Of a stretch of 5,214 nucleotides of DNA, positions 4,135 to 5,214 are shown one piece after another. Both the position numbers and the translations under genes were made by a program. The notes beneath the pieces were generated by a model, which saw only the letters and a program-made list of their open reading frames with translations, did not search any database and was not told the DNA's origin. The stretch comes from Chloroflexota bacterium (GTDB taxonomy: Bacteria; Chloroflexota; Limnocylindria; QHBO01), in NCBI GenBank assembly GCA_013697395.1, contig JACCWY010000244.1:1-5214 (forward strand). Reading direction: 5' to 3'. The stretch's first letter is position 1. Each line of letters starts with the position of its first letter.

Positions 4135-5113
4135 GGCCCGCACCCTAGCACGCCCGGAACCCCGCCGCCGCCTGACCTGGCCCCGCGCGTCACCCCGCGT
4201 CGGGCTTCACCTGGGCGTGGCGAACGGGCTGATGCGTGCGGCGCGGCGCTCTCGGCAGATCGGATCGCGCGCCCTCCAGATCTTCAGCGACAACCCCACG
4301 GCCTGGAGACGGCGCCGCGTGCCCCCGGACGATGCGCCAGAGTTCATCGCCTACTGCGCGGCGAACGGGATCGCGACGATCGCGATTCACGCCTCGTACC
4401 TCATCAACCTGGCGGGCTCGGCCGAGCCGTTGGCGACCCAGTCGCGCGAGAGGCTGGCGTACGTGCTGGCGCGTGCTCCGTCCTACGGGGCATCAATGGT
4501 GAACGCCCACATCGGCTCCCACAGGGGCGTGGGGCCAGGGGCCGGCCTGCGCCGGATCGTGGCCAACGTCGGCGCCGTGCTGGAGGCGTCGCCGCCGTCG
4601 GTCCGGCTGGTCCTCGAGAACTCGTCGGGCGGCGGCGACATGCTCGGCTCGCGGATCGAGGAGCTTGCGCTGATCGTCGAAGGAGCCGCGGCGGGTGACC
4701 GGCTCGCGTTCTGCCTGGACACGGCTCACCTGTGGGGCGCCGGCTACGACGTGTCCTCGGCCGAGGGCGCCGCTGCGGTAATCGATCGGTTCGAGGCGCT
4801 GATCGGCCTGGATCGGCTGGCGCTCATCCACCTCAACGACTCTCGTTCGTTGCGTGGCTCGCGGACGGATCGGCACGAGCACGTCGGCGCCGGGCAGATC
4901 GGCCCGGCCGGACTTGGCGCGCTGCTGAGAGATCCGCGACTGGCGGACACGACCTTCATCATGGAAACGCCGGGGACCGAGGAGGGATGGGACGCGGTCA
5001 ACATGCGACGCGCGTGGTCGCTGTGGAGCGGCGCCATGGAGCTGCCGCCCCTGCCGCCGAAGGCATTCCGCACCAACCGGCGGTCGACCCGAGTCGGGCC
5101 GGGGCGAAGCTAG
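4133..5113 (+). CDS. nfo: Deoxyribonuclease IV (endonuclease IV, AP endonuclease)
   Basis: 326 residues of the EndoIV TIM-barrel family, which cleaves DNA 5' of abasic sites in base excision repair using a three-zinc centre. All nine metal ligands can be placed: H86 (IAIHASYLINLAG), H126 (NAHIGSH), E162 (LENSSG), D196 and H199 (CLDTAHLWGAGYD), H233 (LIHLNDS), D246 and H248 (GSRTDRHEH), and E278 (METPG). The usual N-terminal strand is VGLHLGVANGL (23-33) with ALQIFSDNP (47-55). An active cytoplasmic enzyme is therefore expected. Against the common 280-residue length it has about 22 extra residues at the front (Arg/Pro-rich) and a basic tail (about 306-326). ATG 4133 is the only ATG before the conserved core, but the ribosome site (GGAA) is weak, and the extra N-terminus is poorly conserved, so a rare non-ATG start (for example CTG at 4172) is possible. 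It starts head-to-head with the small membrane-protein gene and appears to be its own unit. Confidence 0.95.
   Translation: MARTLARPEPRRRLTWPRASPRVGLHLGVANGLMRAARRSRQIGSRALQIFSDNPTAWRRRRVPPDDAPEFIAYCAANGIATIAIHASYLINLAGSAEPLATQSRERLAYVLARAPSYGASMVNAHIGSHRGVGPGAGLRRIVANVGAVLEASPPSVRLVLENSSGGGDMLGSRIEELALIVEGAAAGDRLAFCLDTAHLWGAGYDVSSAEGAAAVIDRFEALIGLDRLALIHLNDSRSLRGSRTDRHEHVGAGQIGPAGLGALLRDPRLADTTFIMETPGTEEGWDAVNMRRAWSLWSGAMELPPLPPKAFRTNRRSTRVGPGRS
4142..4147 (-). promoter_or_regulatory. Candidate -10 for the small membrane-protein gene
   Basis: TAGGGT on the minus strand, followed by GCGGGCC and then the ATG at 4134. This is a TANNNT element placed so that transcription would begin 0-2 nt before the start codon. 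It lies within the first codons of nfo on the other strand. No clear -35 box. Confidence 0.3.
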
Positions 5114-5214
5114 AGGGGGCCGTGGAGCGATCGGCCGCCAGGCTACCGCGCGTTCGAGTACCCGTTCGGGGCGGGACCGGAGCCGTTGCCATCCGGACGC
5201 GCACGGCGCGTGCG
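5114..5214 (+). other. Sequence downstream of nfo, possible start of a further gene
   Basis: These 101 bases are open in all three plus frames. A GTG at 5122, preceded closely by AGAGGGGGCC, opens a frame to the window end (VERSAARLPRV...), but the product looks low in information. The nfo frame after the stop (GYRAFEYPFGAGPEPLP...) has a more gene-like composition and higher GC at third positions, but no ATG or GTG. No terminator hairpin with a T-run follows nfo. No identity is assigned. Confidence 0.2.

Noticed and set aside
4123..4698. Arg/Pro-rich plus-strand open frame overlapping nfo
   Set aside because: It is an out-of-frame shadow of the endonuclease IV gene, which has all catalytic residues.

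Overview
The window is a high-GC bacterial segment with six convincing protein genes, one very likely small membrane-protein gene, and short intergenic regions carrying candidate control signals. I see no rRNA, tRNA, CRISPR array, transposase or phage gene. Codon third positions are strongly G/C. GTG starts, TANNNT-type -10 hexamers close to start codons, and Cys-flanked PASTA-like repeats on Pro/Thr stalks suggest a high-GC Chloroflexota or actinobacterial-type lineage. That placement is an impression from gene style, not a demonstrated assignment.

Left part (1-2061, minus strand): a pilin-type gene cluster read leftwards. It starts with a 360-residue TadE-like protein carrying two PASTA-like modules on Pro/Thr stalks. 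A plain 142-residue TadE-like protein follows 1 nt later. After 86 nt comes a TadG-like protein that runs off the left edge. These resemble minor pilin or assembly proteins of a Tad/Flp (type IVc) pilus or a related surface apparatus. No motor, secretin or platform gene is inside the window.

Middle (2062-3274): a 141-bp divergent region separates the pilin cluster from a DUF192 gene on the plus strand. It holds TACGAT -10-like hexamers facing both ways and a perfect hairpin with a TTCG loop. The DUF192 gene overlaps the end of a convergent ComF-family phosphoribosyltransferase gene by 31 bp. Just upstream of comF lie three direct repeats with an exact 11-bp period, a likely regulator-binding site.

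Right part (3424-5214): a long-form ribosome hibernation promoting factor gene (hpf), then a 38-residue single-pass membrane protein on the minus strand, then a complete endonuclease IV gene (nfo) on the plus strand. The starts of the small gene and nfo share the same CCATGG. The last 100 bases are open in more than one frame and may begin another gene.

Functionally this is a mix of cell-surface assembly (Tad-like proteins), possible DNA uptake (ComF), stationary-phase ribosome protection (HPF) and DNA repair (Nfo). The strand alternation suggests several short transcription units rather than one operon. The most noteworthy items are the PASTA-bearing TadE-like protein, the 11-bp triple repeat before comF, and the small membrane protein.
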